64,000 bases of DNA from Bosea sp. NBC_00550. Its GTDB lineage: Bacteria > Pseudomonadota > Alphaproteobacteria > Rhizobiales > Beijerinckiaceae. The DNA lies in NCBI RefSeq assembly GCF_026020075.1, contig NZ_CP102772.1, forward strand, positions 4,182,501 through 4,246,500, written 5' to 3'. Shown here one piece after another: positions 1 to 8,338 of this stretch; position 1 is the first letter of the stretch; each line of letters opens with the position of its first letter. Under the pieces are notes generated by a model. That model did no database searches. It worked only from the letters and a program-made list of their open reading frames with translations, and had not been told where the DNA came from. Made by a program: the position numbers and the translations under genes.

Positions 1-2
1 GG

Positions 3-122
3 GCCGGATCGGCAGCAGGGACGAATGCTGCCGCGTTGGCGCCGCTGGCGCAGCGCTTTGCGCGGCGCGCCCTTGAGTCCATGGAAGGGCAGGGCGTCTT
101 TCTCGGGCGAAGCGAAGCGTAG
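3..122 (+). CDS. Possible C-terminal end of a gene entering from the left
   Basis: The frame that begins at base 3 is open to a TAG at 120-122. It reads as an Ala/Leu/Arg-rich helix-like tail (…LAPLAQRFARRALES…) with GC-rich third positions. The last codons run into a REP-like repeat. No family can be assigned from about 39 residues, and the frame could be open by chance. The first 190 bases hold no other gene. Confidence 0.3.
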   Translation, partial: AGSAAGTNAAALAPLAQRFARRALESMEGQGVFLGRSEA

Positions 123-135
123 ACCCGGGAATCTC
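95..135. repeat. REP-like palindromic repeat, single unit
   Basis: This imperfect palindrome has CTCGGGCGAAGCG facing CCCGGGAATCTC. Its reverse complement is nearly identical to the unit at 50711-50751, and it shares its outer arms with the unit at 31182-31222. It belongs to the same dispersed family of intergenic palindromes. Confidence 0.6.
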
Positions 136-151
136 AGGCCAGAGCGGGCAG

Positions 152-179
152 TTTAAGAAACGGGCGGATCGAGCCCGCC
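152..179 (-). terminator. Probable terminator of eutBC
   Basis: Read on the minus strand just after the eutC stop, a 5-bp GC stem (175-179 with 163-167) with a 7-nt loop is followed by a T-rich tail (bases 152-161). The stem is short, so efficiency is uncertain. Confidence 0.45.
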
Positions 180-192
180 TATGATGGCGCGT

Positions 193-960
193 TCAAATCG
201 CGTCGGTGGCGAGGCGGGGGCTCGTGTTGCTCGCGCTCTCATCCTTCAGCGCCACGCCGGAGAGCCCGCGCGCAAAGGCTGCCTCGACCAGCCAGGCCAC
301 GCGCGCCGCGGCCTCGGACGGTGCCAGACCCGCGCCATGTATATTGGAGACGCAGTTGCGCTCGCCGTCGTTGCGGCCCGGGCGCGGCGCGTGAGTGACA
401 TAGACCCCGAGGCTGTCGGGGCAGGAGAGGCCCGGTCGCTCACCGATCAGCAGCAACGTCAGGCGCGCGCCGAGGAGCGCGCCGATCTCGTCGCCGATCG
501 CGACCCGGCCCTGCGAGACTATAACGGCCGGCGACGGCGACCAGCCATGACGCTGTGCGAGGGGCAGGAAAGCCGCCACGAAGTTTACCGCGTGGGCCTG
601 GACGGCGCTCGCCGAAAGACCATCGGCGATGACGAGCGCGATATCGCAGCCCGTGCCGGCGCGGCTTTCCAAAAGGGCTCGGCTTTCGGAAATGAGGCTG
701 CGGCCGAGATCGGGCCGCAGCAGGTAGGAGGCACGCCCGGCCGCGCGGCTCGCCACCTGGAAGCTATCGAGCCCGGGCGTTGCCAGTTTGGCCGCAAGTT
801 TTCCGACATCGAGCTCGGCGTGGACGGCATCGCGCGCCTGTGCATGCGCTAGTGCGAAACGCAGCGTCTCGCGCGTGCCTAGCCCCGAGCCGGCACGGCC
901 GATGCCGATGCGCGCCGGCGTCAGTGCCGACAGCCTTGGCCAGGGATCGGGCACGCTCAC
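193..960 (-). CDS. eutC: Ethanolamine ammonia-lyase small subunit EutC
   Basis: EutC is the light chain of the adenosylcobalamin-dependent lyase that splits ethanolamine to acetaldehyde and ammonia. The 255-residue protein carries family segments such as ARIGIGRAGSGLGT near the N terminus, DIALVIADGLS in the middle and a C-terminal CVSNIHGAGL segment. I place the start at a GTG whose bases overlap the eutB stop (GTGA), which implies translational coupling and needs no Shine-Dalgarno of its own. Longer in-frame upstream extensions run antiparallel within eutB and are not credible. No microcompartment shell genes or eutA reactivase lie nearby, so this is a minimal cytosolic ethanolamine pathway. 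A terminator-like hairpin follows. Confidence 0.93.
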   Translation of the reverse strand: MSVPDPWPRLSALTPARIGIGRAGSGLGTRETLRFALAHAQARDAVHAELDVGKLAAKLATPGLDSFQVASRAAGRASYLLRPDLGRSLISESRALLESRAGTGCDIALVIADGLSASAVQAHAVNFVAAFLPLAQRHGWSPSPAVIVSQGRVAIGDEIGALLGARLTLLLIGERPGLSCPDSLGVYVTHAPRPGRNDGERNCVSNIHGAGLAPSEAAARVAWLVEAAFARGLSGVALKDESASNTSPRLATDAI

Positions 961-2345
961 GCCACCAGCTCCGCCAGCGAGGTGACGAGGCGTGGCGCGC
1001 CGGCTTGGGCCAGAAGCCGGCCATCGGTTCCGGTCAGGCCCTGCTCCTGCAGCCAGCGCTCGAATTCGGGCGCGCGCTTCAGCCCGAGCAGGTCGCGGAT
1101 ATAGAGCTGATCGTGGAAGGAGGTCGACTGATAGTTCAGCATCACGTCGTCGGCGCCGGGCACGCCCATGACATAGGTGACGCCGGCGGCACCGAGCAGC
1201 GTCAGCAGCGCGTCCATGTCGTCCTGATCGGCTTCGGCGTGATTGGTGTAGCAGACGTCGCAACCCAGCGGCAGGCCCATCAGCTTGCCGCAGAAATGGT
1301 CTTCCAGCCCGGCGCGGGTGATCTGCTTGCCGTCATAGAGATATTCCGGGCCGATGAAGCCGACGACGGTGTTGACCAGCAGCGGATCGAAGGCCCGGCA
1401 AACCGCATAGGCGCGCGCCTCCAGGGTCTGCTGGTCGACACCGTGATGTGCCTCCGCCGAGAGCGCCGAGCCCTGCCCCGTCTCGAAATACATCAGGTTC
1501 TGTCCCAGCGTGCCGCGCTTGAGCGAGAGGCCGGCCTCGTAACCTTCGCGCAGCACCGCGAGATCGATGCCGAAGGAGCGGTTGGCGGCCTGCGTGCCAG
1601 CGACGGACTGGAAGACGAGGTCGACCGGTGCGCCGCGTCCGATCAATTCGATCGAGGAGGTGACATGGGTGAGCACGCAGCCCTGCGTCGGGATCTCGTA
1701 GCGCCGGATCACCTCGTCGAGCAGCTTGAGCAGGTCCGACAGCACGGCGAGATTGTCCGAGACCGGATTGATCCCGATGACGGCATCGCCGCAGCCATAG
1801 GACAGCCCGTCGATGATCGAGGCGGCGATGCCGCGGGGGGCGTCGGCAGGGTGGTTCGGCTGCAGGCGCACGGCCATGGTGCCGGGCAGGCCGATCGTGT
1901 TGCGGAAGCGGGTCACCACCCGGCATTTCCGCGCCACCGCGATGAGATCCTGCAAGCGCATGATCTTGGAGACGGCGGCCGCCATCTCCGGCGTGATGCC
2001 CCGCGCCAGCCTCGTCAGCGCCTCGGTCGAGGCTTCGTCCGAGAGCAGCCAGTCGCGAAAGCCTCCGACCGTCAGGCTGGCGACGGGCGCGAAGGCCGCG
2101 ACATCATGGCTGTCGACGATCAGGCGGGTGACCTCGTCGGTCTCGTAGGGGACCAGCGCCTGCGACAGGAAGGTCGCGAGCGGCAGGTCGGCGAGGGCCA
2201 TGCGGGCGGCCACGGCCTCTTCAGCAGATCGAGCCGCCAGCCCCGCGAGCTGGTCGCCGGAGCGCAGCGGCGTTGCCTTCGCCATGAGATCGCGCAGGTC
2301 GTCGAAGACATAGCTTCGCGAACCGATGACATGGCGATAGGCCAT
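957..2345 (-). CDS. eutB: Ethanolamine ammonia-lyase large subunit EutB
   Basis: EutB is the catalytic TIM-barrel heavy chain, here 462 residues, close to the usual ~455. Family segments include the N-terminal YVFDDLRDLMAKA, a mid-protein GYGCGDAVIGINPV-like stretch (SYGCGDAVIGINPVSD) and the C-terminal MGVPGADDVMLNYQSTSFHD. The start at 2345 follows AGAGAGGTG with proper spacing and gives the expected MAYRH N terminus. It is first in the eutBC operon and divergent from the iron ABC genes across a 299-bp gap. The gap holds an Irr-like box closer to the iron gene and no other gene that I can see. Confidence 0.96.
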   Translation of the reverse strand: MAYRHVIGSRSYVFDDLRDLMAKATPLRSGDQLAGLAARSAEEAVAARMALADLPLATFLSQALVPYETDEVTRLIVDSHDVAAFAPVASLTVGGFRDWLLSDEASTEALTRLARGITPEMAAAVSKIMRLQDLIAVARKCRVVTRFRNTIGLPGTMAVRLQPNHPADAPRGIAASIIDGLSYGCGDAVIGINPVSDNLAVLSDLLKLLDEVIRRYEIPTQGCVLTHVTSSIELIGRGAPVDLVFQSVAGTQAANRSFGIDLAVLREGYEAGLSLKRGTLGQNLMYFETGQGSALSAEAHHGVDQQTLEARAYAVCRAFDPLLVNTVVGFIGPEYLYDGKQITRAGLEDHFCGKLMGLPLGCDVCYTNHAEADQDDMDALLTLLGAAGVTYVMGVPGADDVMLNYQSTSFHDQLYIRDLLGLKRAPEFERWLQEQGLTGTDGRLLAQAGAPRLVTSLAELVA

Positions 2346-2555
2346 GCGCTTCACCTCTCTGCTGCCGGCGGGGCTGGTCGGCGTCCACGCGCGATCGATC
2401 GCCCGATCTTCAGCATGAATCGTGCCGGCGGGCAAAAGCTGGGGGTTGGCCTGCTCCGCAACGGGATCGCGCCTCCGGGCAGCCTGACGAGCGATCCAAG
2501 GCCGGCGGCGAGACGATGCGTCGGGAGATTTCAGGAAATCACCAGTATTCACCAA

Positions 2556-2572
2556 TTTAGAATGATTAAAAA
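2556..2572 (+). promoter_or_regulatory. Irr-type iron control element (ICE-like box)
   Basis: The 17-mer has a perfect TTTAGAA left arm, a 3-bp spacer and a TTAAAAA right arm. That matches 12 of 14 arm positions of the Irr consensus TTTAGAA-N3-TTCTAAA. It lies 73 bp upstream of the iron-siderophore binding-protein gene. Irr binding is inferred. Confidence 0.55.
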
Positions 2573-2644
2573 CAGAGCGATTTGCTTTGATGGACCCCGC
2601 AAGACTGTGTAAGCGCGGGGGAGTTCTCGATAAGGACGGTTGTC

Positions 2645-3778
2645 ATGTTTGTTCTGCCCCGGCTGACACGCCTGCTCTCGGTTGCCGCACTGGCTATTGC
2701 CGCCTTGTCGGCTTCGGCGCGGGCCGAGACGATCGAGGTCACCGATCTCGCCGGGCGCGTCGTCAAGGTTACGCGCGATCCATCGAAGATCGTGCTCAGC
2801 GAAGGCCGCCAGCTCTACACGCTGGCGATGCTGGACCGCGAGGATCCGTTCAAGCGCGTCGTGGGCTGGGGCAACGACCTGATCCAGAACGATCCGGGAG
2901 CCTGGGCGAAATATCTGGCGAAGTTCCCGAAGGCCAAGGACGTCGCCGATATGGGCAACCCCTTTGCGGCCGATGTCAGCATGGAGAAGATCGCCTCGCT
3001 CGGCACCGAGGTCTACATCCTCGACCTCTCCAACTACTTCAAGGCGCAGGAGACCGGCCTGCTCGGCAAGCTCGAGAAGGCTGGCATCGCCACGGTCTTC
3101 GTCGATTTCCGCCAGGATCCGACACAGAACGTGCTGCCGAGCGTGCAGTTGCTGGGCCGCGTGCTCGGCCGCGAGAAGGAGGCGAACGCCTTCGCCGACT
3201 ACTACATGCAGCAGACCCGGCGCATCTATGCCCGCGTCGGCTCCATTCCCGACAAGAAGAAGCCGATGGTCTTCGTCGAGCGCGCTGCCGGCCTGCTGCC
3301 CTGCTGCGCCACCTTCGGCCCCTTCAATTTCGGCCGCTTCATCGAGGAAGCCGGTGGGCGCAACTGGGGCAGCCAGTTCTTCTCCGCCTTCCAGGCCGAG
3401 GCTGCGCAGGAGAAGGTGCTCTCCGACAATCCCGACGTCTATTTCCTGACCGGCGCCAACTGGTACGGCAGCAATCCCGGCAGCACCGCCGTCAGCCTCG
3501 GCTATGACGCCACGCCGGAGAAGGTCCAGAAGGAGATGTCAGCGCTGATGCAGCGGCCCGGCTTCCAGCAGCTCAAGGCGGTGCAGGGCAAGAAGGTGAT
3601 GGCCTTCTACCACCAGTTCTACGATGCCCCGTATTACTTCGTCGCTGAGCTCGCCATGGCGAAGGAACTCTACCCGGACCTGTTCAAGGATCTCGATCCG
3701 GAGGTGGTGTTCAAGGAATTCCACGAGAAGTTCCTGCCGATCGCCTATTCCGGCGTGTTCTGGGCGAAGCTCCAGTGA
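2645..3778 (+). CDS. Iron-siderophore ABC transporter substrate-binding protein
   Basis: A 377-residue periplasmic protein of the FepB/FhuD/BtuF class-III binding fold. A Sec signal peptide of about 27 residues ends in ARA. The body begins with the family's IEVTDLAGRVVKV strand and includes GRQLYTLAML and VVGWGNDL, both shared with the paralogue at 8339-9457. It is expected to deliver ferric siderophore to the permease/ATPase pair that follows 15 bp downstream. An Irr-like box precedes it, consistent with iron control. The exact ligand cannot be read from sequence. Confidence 0.9.
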   Translation: MFVLPRLTRLLSVAALAIAALSASARAETIEVTDLAGRVVKVTRDPSKIVLSEGRQLYTLAMLDREDPFKRVVGWGNDLIQNDPGAWAKYLAKFPKAKDVADMGNPFAADVSMEKIASLGTEVYILDLSNYFKAQETGLLGKLEKAGIATVFVDFRQDPTQNVLPSVQLLGRVLGREKEANAFADYYMQQTRRIYARVGSIPDKKKPMVFVERAAGLLPCCATFGPFNFGRFIEEAGGRNWGSQFFSAFQAEAAQEKVLSDNPDVYFLTGANWYGSNPGSTAVSLGYDATPEKVQKEMSALMQRPGFQQLKAVQGKKVMAFYHQFYDAPYYFVAELAMAKELYPDLFKDLDPEVVFKEFHEKFLPIAYSGVFWAKLQ

Positions 3779-3793
3779 GCGCGGCCTGAGGCG

Positions 3794-4855
3794 ATGACGG
3801 CTGTCCTGCCCGTGCCGGCGACCGCGACTGCGGACTATCGCAAGCGCAATACGAAGCGCCTGAGGCTCGTGCTTCTCGGCGTTGTCGCGCTCGTCCTCGC
3901 GGTGGCGCTCGATGTCTCGATCGGGCCGGGCAATCTGCCGCTCGCCGATGTACTGCGCACGCTGGCCGATCCGCAATCGGCCACGCCGCGGCTGTCCGTC
4001 ATCGTCTGGGATCTGCGTCTGCCGATCGCGCTGATGGCGCTCGCCGTCGGCGCGATGCTCGGCTTGAGCGGGGCGGGCATGCAGACCATCCTCGCCAATC
4101 CGCTGGCCGATCCCTTCACGCTCGGCGTATCCGCCGCCGCGACGGTCGGCGCCTCCGTCGCGATCGTCTTCGGCTGGAGCGTCATCCCCGGCGCCGGCGC
4201 CTTCATCGTCACGGCCAACGCCTTCGTCTTCGCGCTTGCCGCCTCGCTCGTCCTGTTCCTAATGACCAAGCTGCGCGGCGTCAGCGCCGAGACGATGATC
4301 CTCGTCGGCATCGCCCTGCTCTTCACCTGCAACGCCATCACGGCGCTGCTGCAGTATCGCTCCAACGAGGTGCAACTCACCCAGATCGTATTCTGGACGC
4401 TGGGCAGCCTCGCCCGCGCCACCTGGACCAAGGTCGGCGTCGCCGCCGTGCTGATCGGGCTGGCTCTGCCGTTCTTCCTGATGCGCGGCTGGGCGTTGAC
4501 CGCGCTCCGGCTCGGCGACGAACGGGCGGAAAGCCTCGGCGTCCGCGTCGATCGCCTGCGGTTGGAAATCCTGATCGCGACCTCGCTGCTGGCCGCCGTC
4601 TCGGTCTCCTTCGTTGGCGGCATCGGCTTCATCGGGCTCGTCGGCCCGCATATTGCGCGGCTTTTGGTCGGCGAGGACCAGCGCTTCTTCCTGCCCGTGG
4701 CGACGATCGCGAGCGCGGTGCTGCTCTCGCTGGCTTCCACCGTCTCGAAGGTGATTACGCCGGGGGTGATCTATCCGATCGGCATCATCACGGCGCTGAT
4801 CGGCGTGCCGTTCTTCATCAGCCTGGTCATGTCGATCCGCAACAAGGCAGCCTGA
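3794..4855 (+). CDS. FecCD-family iron ABC transporter permease
   Basis: A 353-residue inner-membrane permease with many hydrophobic segments, the FecCD hallmark GLSGAGMQTILANPLADPFTLG-type loop near residues 90-115, and the C-terminal GGIGFIGLVGPHIARLLVG segment. It would form a homodimer that moves ferric siderophore or a related chelate inward. It lies between the binding protein and the ATPase, which starts 2 bp after its stop, so the three form one transcription unit. Confidence 0.95.
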   Translation: MTAVLPVPATATADYRKRNTKRLRLVLLGVVALVLAVALDVSIGPGNLPLADVLRTLADPQSATPRLSVIVWDLRLPIALMALAVGAMLGLSGAGMQTILANPLADPFTLGVSAAATVGASVAIVFGWSVIPGAGAFIVTANAFVFALAASLVLFLMTKLRGVSAETMILVGIALLFTCNAITALLQYRSNEVQLTQIVFWTLGSLARATWTKVGVAAVLIGLALPFFLMRGWALTALRLGDERAESLGVRVDRLRLEILIATSLLAAVSVSFVGGIGFIGLVGPHIARLLVGEDQRFFLPVATIASAVLLSLASTVSKVITPGVIYPIGIITALIGVPFFISLVMSIRNKAA

Positions 4856-4857
4856 CG

Positions 4858-5643
4858 ATGGCGCTCGCGATCCGCGATCTCGATTTCCGTTACGGTTCGA
4901 CGCCGGTCCTGCGCGGGCTCGGCACCGGCGACCTGCCGCGTGGCGAACTGACGGCGCTCGTCGGCCCGAACGGCTCCGGCAAGTCGACGATGTTCCGCTG
5001 TGCTGCCGGGCTGCTGCGGCCGCAAGCCGGCCATGTCAGCCTCGACGGCCATGACCTGGCCGGGCTCCCGCAGCGCGAGCGGGCGCGCAAGGTGTTCTAC
5101 CTCTCGCAGGATACCGAGGCACGGGTCGTGCTCTCGGTCTTCGACATCATCCTGCTCGCCCGCAAGAGCCTGCATCGCGGCTTCGCGCTCGCGGCTTCGG
5201 CCGACGACACCCGCGCCGTCGAGGCGGTGATCGAGGAGCTCGGCCTCGGCCCCTTCGCCTCGCGCGATATCGCGACGCTCTCGGGCGGCCAGCGCCAGCT
5301 TGCGGCGATCGGCCAGGCGCTGGTGCGCGAGCCGGACGTGCTGCTGCTCGATGAGCCGACCAGCGCGCTGGACGTCCGCCGACAACTCGACGTCATGGCG
5401 ACGATCCGCGACGCGACGCGCCGGCGCGGCATCGTGACGGTCGTGGCGATCCACGATCTGTCGCTCGCGGCCCGCTTCGCCGATCGCGTGCTGGTCATGA
5501 ATGCCGGCCAAATCGCCCAGGCCGGTCAGCCTGAAAAGGTGCTTGCGCATCCCGCCGTTGCGGAGACATATGCGGTCGGCGTTCACCTTGAGCGCTCGGC
5601 CCGGGGCACCCTGCTGGTCGAGCCCTATATCCACGGTCAGTGA
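4858..5643 (+). CDS. FecE-type iron ABC transporter ATP-binding protein
   Basis: A 261-residue ATPase with Walker [10 protein letters not shown] (36-44), signature LSGGQRQ (141-147), Walker B VLLLDEP (161-167) and a switch histidine in AIHDLSLAA. It is the energising subunit for the preceding FecCD permease. The gene sits 2 bp behind the permease and 3 bp ahead of a methyltransferase gene, so all appear co-transcribed. All catalytic motifs are intact. Confidence 0.96.
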   Translation: MALAIRDLDFRYGSTPVLRGLGTGDLPRGELTALVGPNGSGKSTMFRCAAGLLRPQAGHVSLDGHDLAGLPQRERARKVFYLSQDTEARVVLSVFDIILLARKSLHRGFALAASADDTRAVEAVIEELGLGPFASRDIATLSGGQRQLAAIGQALVREPDVLLLDEPTSALDVRRQLDVMATIRDATRRRGIVTVVAIHDLSLAARFADRVLVMNAGQIAQAGQPEKVLAHPAVAETYAVGVHLERSARGTLLVEPYIHGQ

Positions 5644-5646
5644 GCC

Positions 5647-6426
5647 ATGTCCGCCCCCGCCTCGCACGACAACTTCACCCTGAAGGAAGAGATCCGCGCC
5701 TATTGGTCGGTTCGCGCCGAGAGTTTCGATCTCTCCTTCGGCCATGCGATCAAGTCGGATCGGGAGCTCAAGGCGTTCCAGCGCCTGATCGGCGATTCCT
5801 TCGGCCCCCGGCCTCTGGATGTGCTCGACCTCGCCTGCGGCACCGGCGAGATCACGCGCGCGCTGCTGTCGCTGGACCACCGCGTCACGGCGCTCGACTT
5901 TTCCGAGGCGATGCTCGAACGGGCCCGCGCCAAGCATGGCAAGAACGCCCGCTTCCGGCTCGGCGACGCCGAGCATCTGCTTGACGAGGATGCGAGCTAT
6001 GACGCGGCGATCACCCGCCATCTCGTCTGGACGTTGACCGATCCGGAGGCCGCCTTCGCCGAGTGGTTCCGGGTTCTGCGCCCCGGTGGCCGCCTCCTCG
6101 TCATCGATGGCGACTGGATCAACCGCAGCCGCTGGCAGGCGCTGGTCAACCGCTTCGGCAACTGGCTGCGCGACAAGCGCGGCGCGCCCGTCCACCAGAT
6201 CGATGCCGACACCCATGCCTCGATCGCCCAGCGCTTCTATTTCAAGGACGGGCTGAGCCGGCAGCGCCTGGAAGACATGCTGAAGGCGGCTGGCTTCGTC
6301 GATATCGCGCCGGCCGACTACATCCAGGTCGTGCGCGAGCAGCAGCGCGCCGCGCCGCTGCATGATGCGATCCGGCTGTCGTCCTCGACCCGCTTCGCCC
6401 TCCTCGCCCGGAAGCCCTCGGCATGA
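5647..6426 (+). CDS. Class I SAM-dependent methyltransferase, substrate unknown
   Basis: A 259-residue Rossmann methyltransferase with motif [13 protein letters not shown] (59-70), the post-I acidic segment [12 protein letters not shown] and a later [14 protein letters not shown] strand typical of the UbiE/Methyltransf_11 group. It is embedded between the iron ABC ATPase (3 bp away) and a Tam-like methyltransferase (4-bp ATGA overlap). That context suggests a role tied to iron or chelator metabolism, but nothing in the sequence fixes the substrate. Confidence 0.85.
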   Translation: MSAPASHDNFTLKEEIRAYWSVRAESFDLSFGHAIKSDRELKAFQRLIGDSFGPRPLDVLDLACGTGEITRALLSLDHRVTALDFSEAMLERARAKHGKNARFRLGDAEHLLDEDASYDAAITRHLVWTLTDPEAAFAEWFRVLRPGGRLLVIDGDWINRSRWQALVNRFGNWLRDKRGAPVHQIDADTHASIAQRFYFKDGLSRQRLEDMLKAAGFVDIAPADYIQVVREQQRAAPLHDAIRLSSSTRFALLARKPSA

Positions 6427-7208
6427 CCGCGAAGCCGGACTGGGACGCCGCGCAATATCTGCGCTTCGAGGACGAGCGCACGCGGCCGCCCGCCGATCTT
6501 CTTGCCCGCGTGCCGCTGAACGAGCCGAAGCGCTGCATCGATCTCGGCTGCGGCCCCGGCAACAGCACAGAGCTGGTCGCGGCGCGCTTCCCGCATGCCG
6601 TGACGGAGGGGCTCGATTCCTCGCCGGACATGCTGGAGAAGGCGCGCAACCGCCTGCCGGACCTGTCCTTCGTGCTGGGCGATGTCGCGACCTGGTCCGA
6701 CGCCGCCGGCTACGACCTGATCTTCGCCAATGCCGTCCTGCAATGGCTGCCTGACCACGAGGCGCTGTTCCCGCGGCTGGCACGCTCGCTGGCGCCGGGC
6801 GGCTGCCTCGCCGTGCAGATGCCGAACAATCTCATGGAGCCCTCGCATGTCGCGATGCGGGAGGTCGCCGCTGAAGCGCCGTGGGCCGAGAAGCTCGCAA
6901 CCGCCAAGGCGGAGCGGTCGGCGATCGGCTCCTTCGGTGATTATCGGCGCTGGCTCGCAGCCGCCGGCTGCCGGGTCGATATCTGGCAGACCACCTATGT
7001 GCACGCGCTGGCCGGGATCGAAGCTATCGCCGAATGGTTCAAGTCGACCGGGCTGAAGCCCTATCTCGACCGTTTGACGCCGGCTGAGCGCGAGATCTTC
7101 ATCGAGCGCTATCTGGAGCATATCGCCCCCGGCTATCCGGTCGAGAGCGAAGGGAAGGTGCTGCTGCGCTTCCCGCGCCTGTTCATCGTCGCCGTTCGCG
7201 AAGGCTGA
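6423..7208 (+). CDS. tam: Trans-aconitate 2-methyltransferase-like protein
   Basis: A 261-residue SAM methyltransferase matching the Tam family: [21 protein letters not shown] at the N terminus, motif [12 protein letters not shown] (40-50), the [13 protein letters not shown] segment and a C-terminal [14 protein letters not shown]. Tam methylates trans-aconitate, an inhibitor of the iron-sulfur enzyme aconitase. Its 4-bp overlap with the preceding methyltransferase places it last in the iron ABC operon. It ends 12 bp from a convergent gene with no clear terminator between. Confidence 0.88.
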   Translation: MTAKPDWDAAQYLRFEDERTRPPADLLARVPLNEPKRCIDLGCGPGNSTELVAARFPHAVTEGLDSSPDMLEKARNRLPDLSFVLGDVATWSDAAGYDLIFANAVLQWLPDHEALFPRLARSLAPGGCLAVQMPNNLMEPSHVAMREVAAEAPWAEKLATAKAERSAIGSFGDYRRWLAAAGCRVDIWQTTYVHALAGIEAIAEWFKSTGLKPYLDRLTPAEREIFIERYLEHIAPGYPVESEGKVLLRFPRLFIVAVREG

Positions 7209-7220
7209 CCGCGGCCAGGA

Positions 7221-8327
7221 TCAGGCCTTGGCTGCCTCCGCCTTCTTGGCGGCGACGTGTTCCTCGTCGGTCGCGCCGTTGCGCCAATAGCTGACGACGA
7301 GATGCTGGTCGCGCTCCGGCCGCAGCTTGCCGCGCGCCGCCGCCCGGATCTCCCGGAAACCGCCATGCTCCATCGCCGCCCAGAGATAGGTGGCCGGCCC
7401 TTCCGCTTGCCAGTCGAGCGCCGCGAAAGCTTCCTGCAATAGCGGCAGGCTGCCGGGCGCCGCATCGCCGCGATGCAACCAGGTCACGGCAATGCCCGCC
7501 GGATGGCGCAGCGGCTGCTCCTCGCCGGCATTGGCGACTTCGAAGAAGGCCTGCCCCACAGCCTCAGGGGGCAGGTTCTCCAGCATGCGCGCCGCCGCTG
7601 GAAGCCCGGTCTCGTCCGCGAGGAAGACGTAGCGCTCGGCGGTCTTGAGGCCGCGCCCGCCGGGCCCGCCCATCCCGACCAGATCGCCCGTCTTGGCCCG
7701 CATCGCGAAGGCCGAACCGGGGCCGGCATCCTCGTGCAGGACGAAGTCGACCGCCAGCGTGCCGGCCGCAGAATCGATCTCGCGGATCGTGTACTTCCGG
7801 ACGATAGGGCGCGATTCGGCGGGCGGCTGCAGCAGGAGGCCGTCATCGCCGACCATCGGCCAGCTCGGCGCCGTCACACCCTCGGGCGGGATGAACAGCC
7901 GCACATGCAGCGCATCGATCTTGTCGAAGCGGGCGAGATTCTCGCCGCGGAAACGGATGCGGCGCATATGCGGTGTGATCGTCTCGACGCCGGTCACGGC
8001 CAGCACCCGGAAATCGGCCGGCAGTGCCGGGCCCGTGCCGTCGCCGACCCAGCGCATTTCCGGCGCGGCGCCCTTCGGGGCGAATTCGATGACATGGCTG
8101 GCGATCGCGCGCTTCATCTCCTGCAGCGCCGCCACATCCGGTGCCTCGACCGTGACGTCGAGCGCGGCGGCCGAGAGGCCGATGCGCGCCCGGCTGGCAT
8201 CGAGCACGATCACCGTCGCGCCCTCCTGCTCGCTGATCACGGCCTCATGCTCGACGAGATGCGCGCAGAGCGGCCTCAGGACGCTTTCCGGATCGGCCAA
8301 TGCGATCCGGGTCGAGGTAGCCAGCAT
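7221..8327 (-). CDS. Siderophore-interacting FAD reductase with N-terminal DUF2218 domain
   Basis: A 368-residue two-domain protein. Residues ~1-90 resemble the stand-alone DUF2218 family (…LCAHLVEHE…, …ASHVIEFA). From ~110 it is a ViuB-type siderophore-interacting protein with the FAD-binding ITPHMRRIRFRGENLARF segment and the GRGLKTAERYVFLADETGLPAAARML NAD(P)H-side segment. Such enzymes release iron from imported ferric siderophores by reduction in the cytoplasm. The start at 8327 follows GGAG and lies 11 bp after the upstream binding-protein stop. It is last in the leftward TonB-receptor operon. Confidence 0.9.
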   Translation of the reverse strand: MLATSTRIALADPESVLRPLCAHLVEHEAVISEQEGATVIVLDASRARIGLSAAALDVTVEAPDVAALQEMKRAIASHVIEFAPKGAAPEMRWVGDGTGPALPADFRVLAVTGVETITPHMRRIRFRGENLARFDKIDALHVRLFIPPEGVTAPSWPMVGDDGLLLQPPAESRPIVRKYTIREIDSAAGTLAVDFVLHEDAGPGSAFAMRAKTGDLVGMGGPGGRGLKTAERYVFLADETGLPAAARMLENLPPEAVGQAFFEVANAGEEQPLRHPAGIAVTWLHRGDAAPGSLPLLQEAFAALDWQAEGPATYLWAAMEHGGFREIRAAARGKLRPERDQHLVVSYWRNGATDEEHVAAKKAEAAKA

Positions 8328-8338
8328 GATGATCTCCG

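Noticed and set aside
780-2612. Very long open frame antisense to eutBC, and similar long antisense frames elsewhere (for example over typA, the ABC-F gene and polA)
   Set aside because: High GC content leaves antisense frames open. The translated products are Arg/Ala/Gly-rich, match no family and lie opposite well-supported genes.
2346-2644. Cobalamin riboswitch in the eutB leader
   Set aside because: A B12-dependent enzyme makes it worth looking for, but no conserved B12-box-like sequence or fold was seen on the minus strand.
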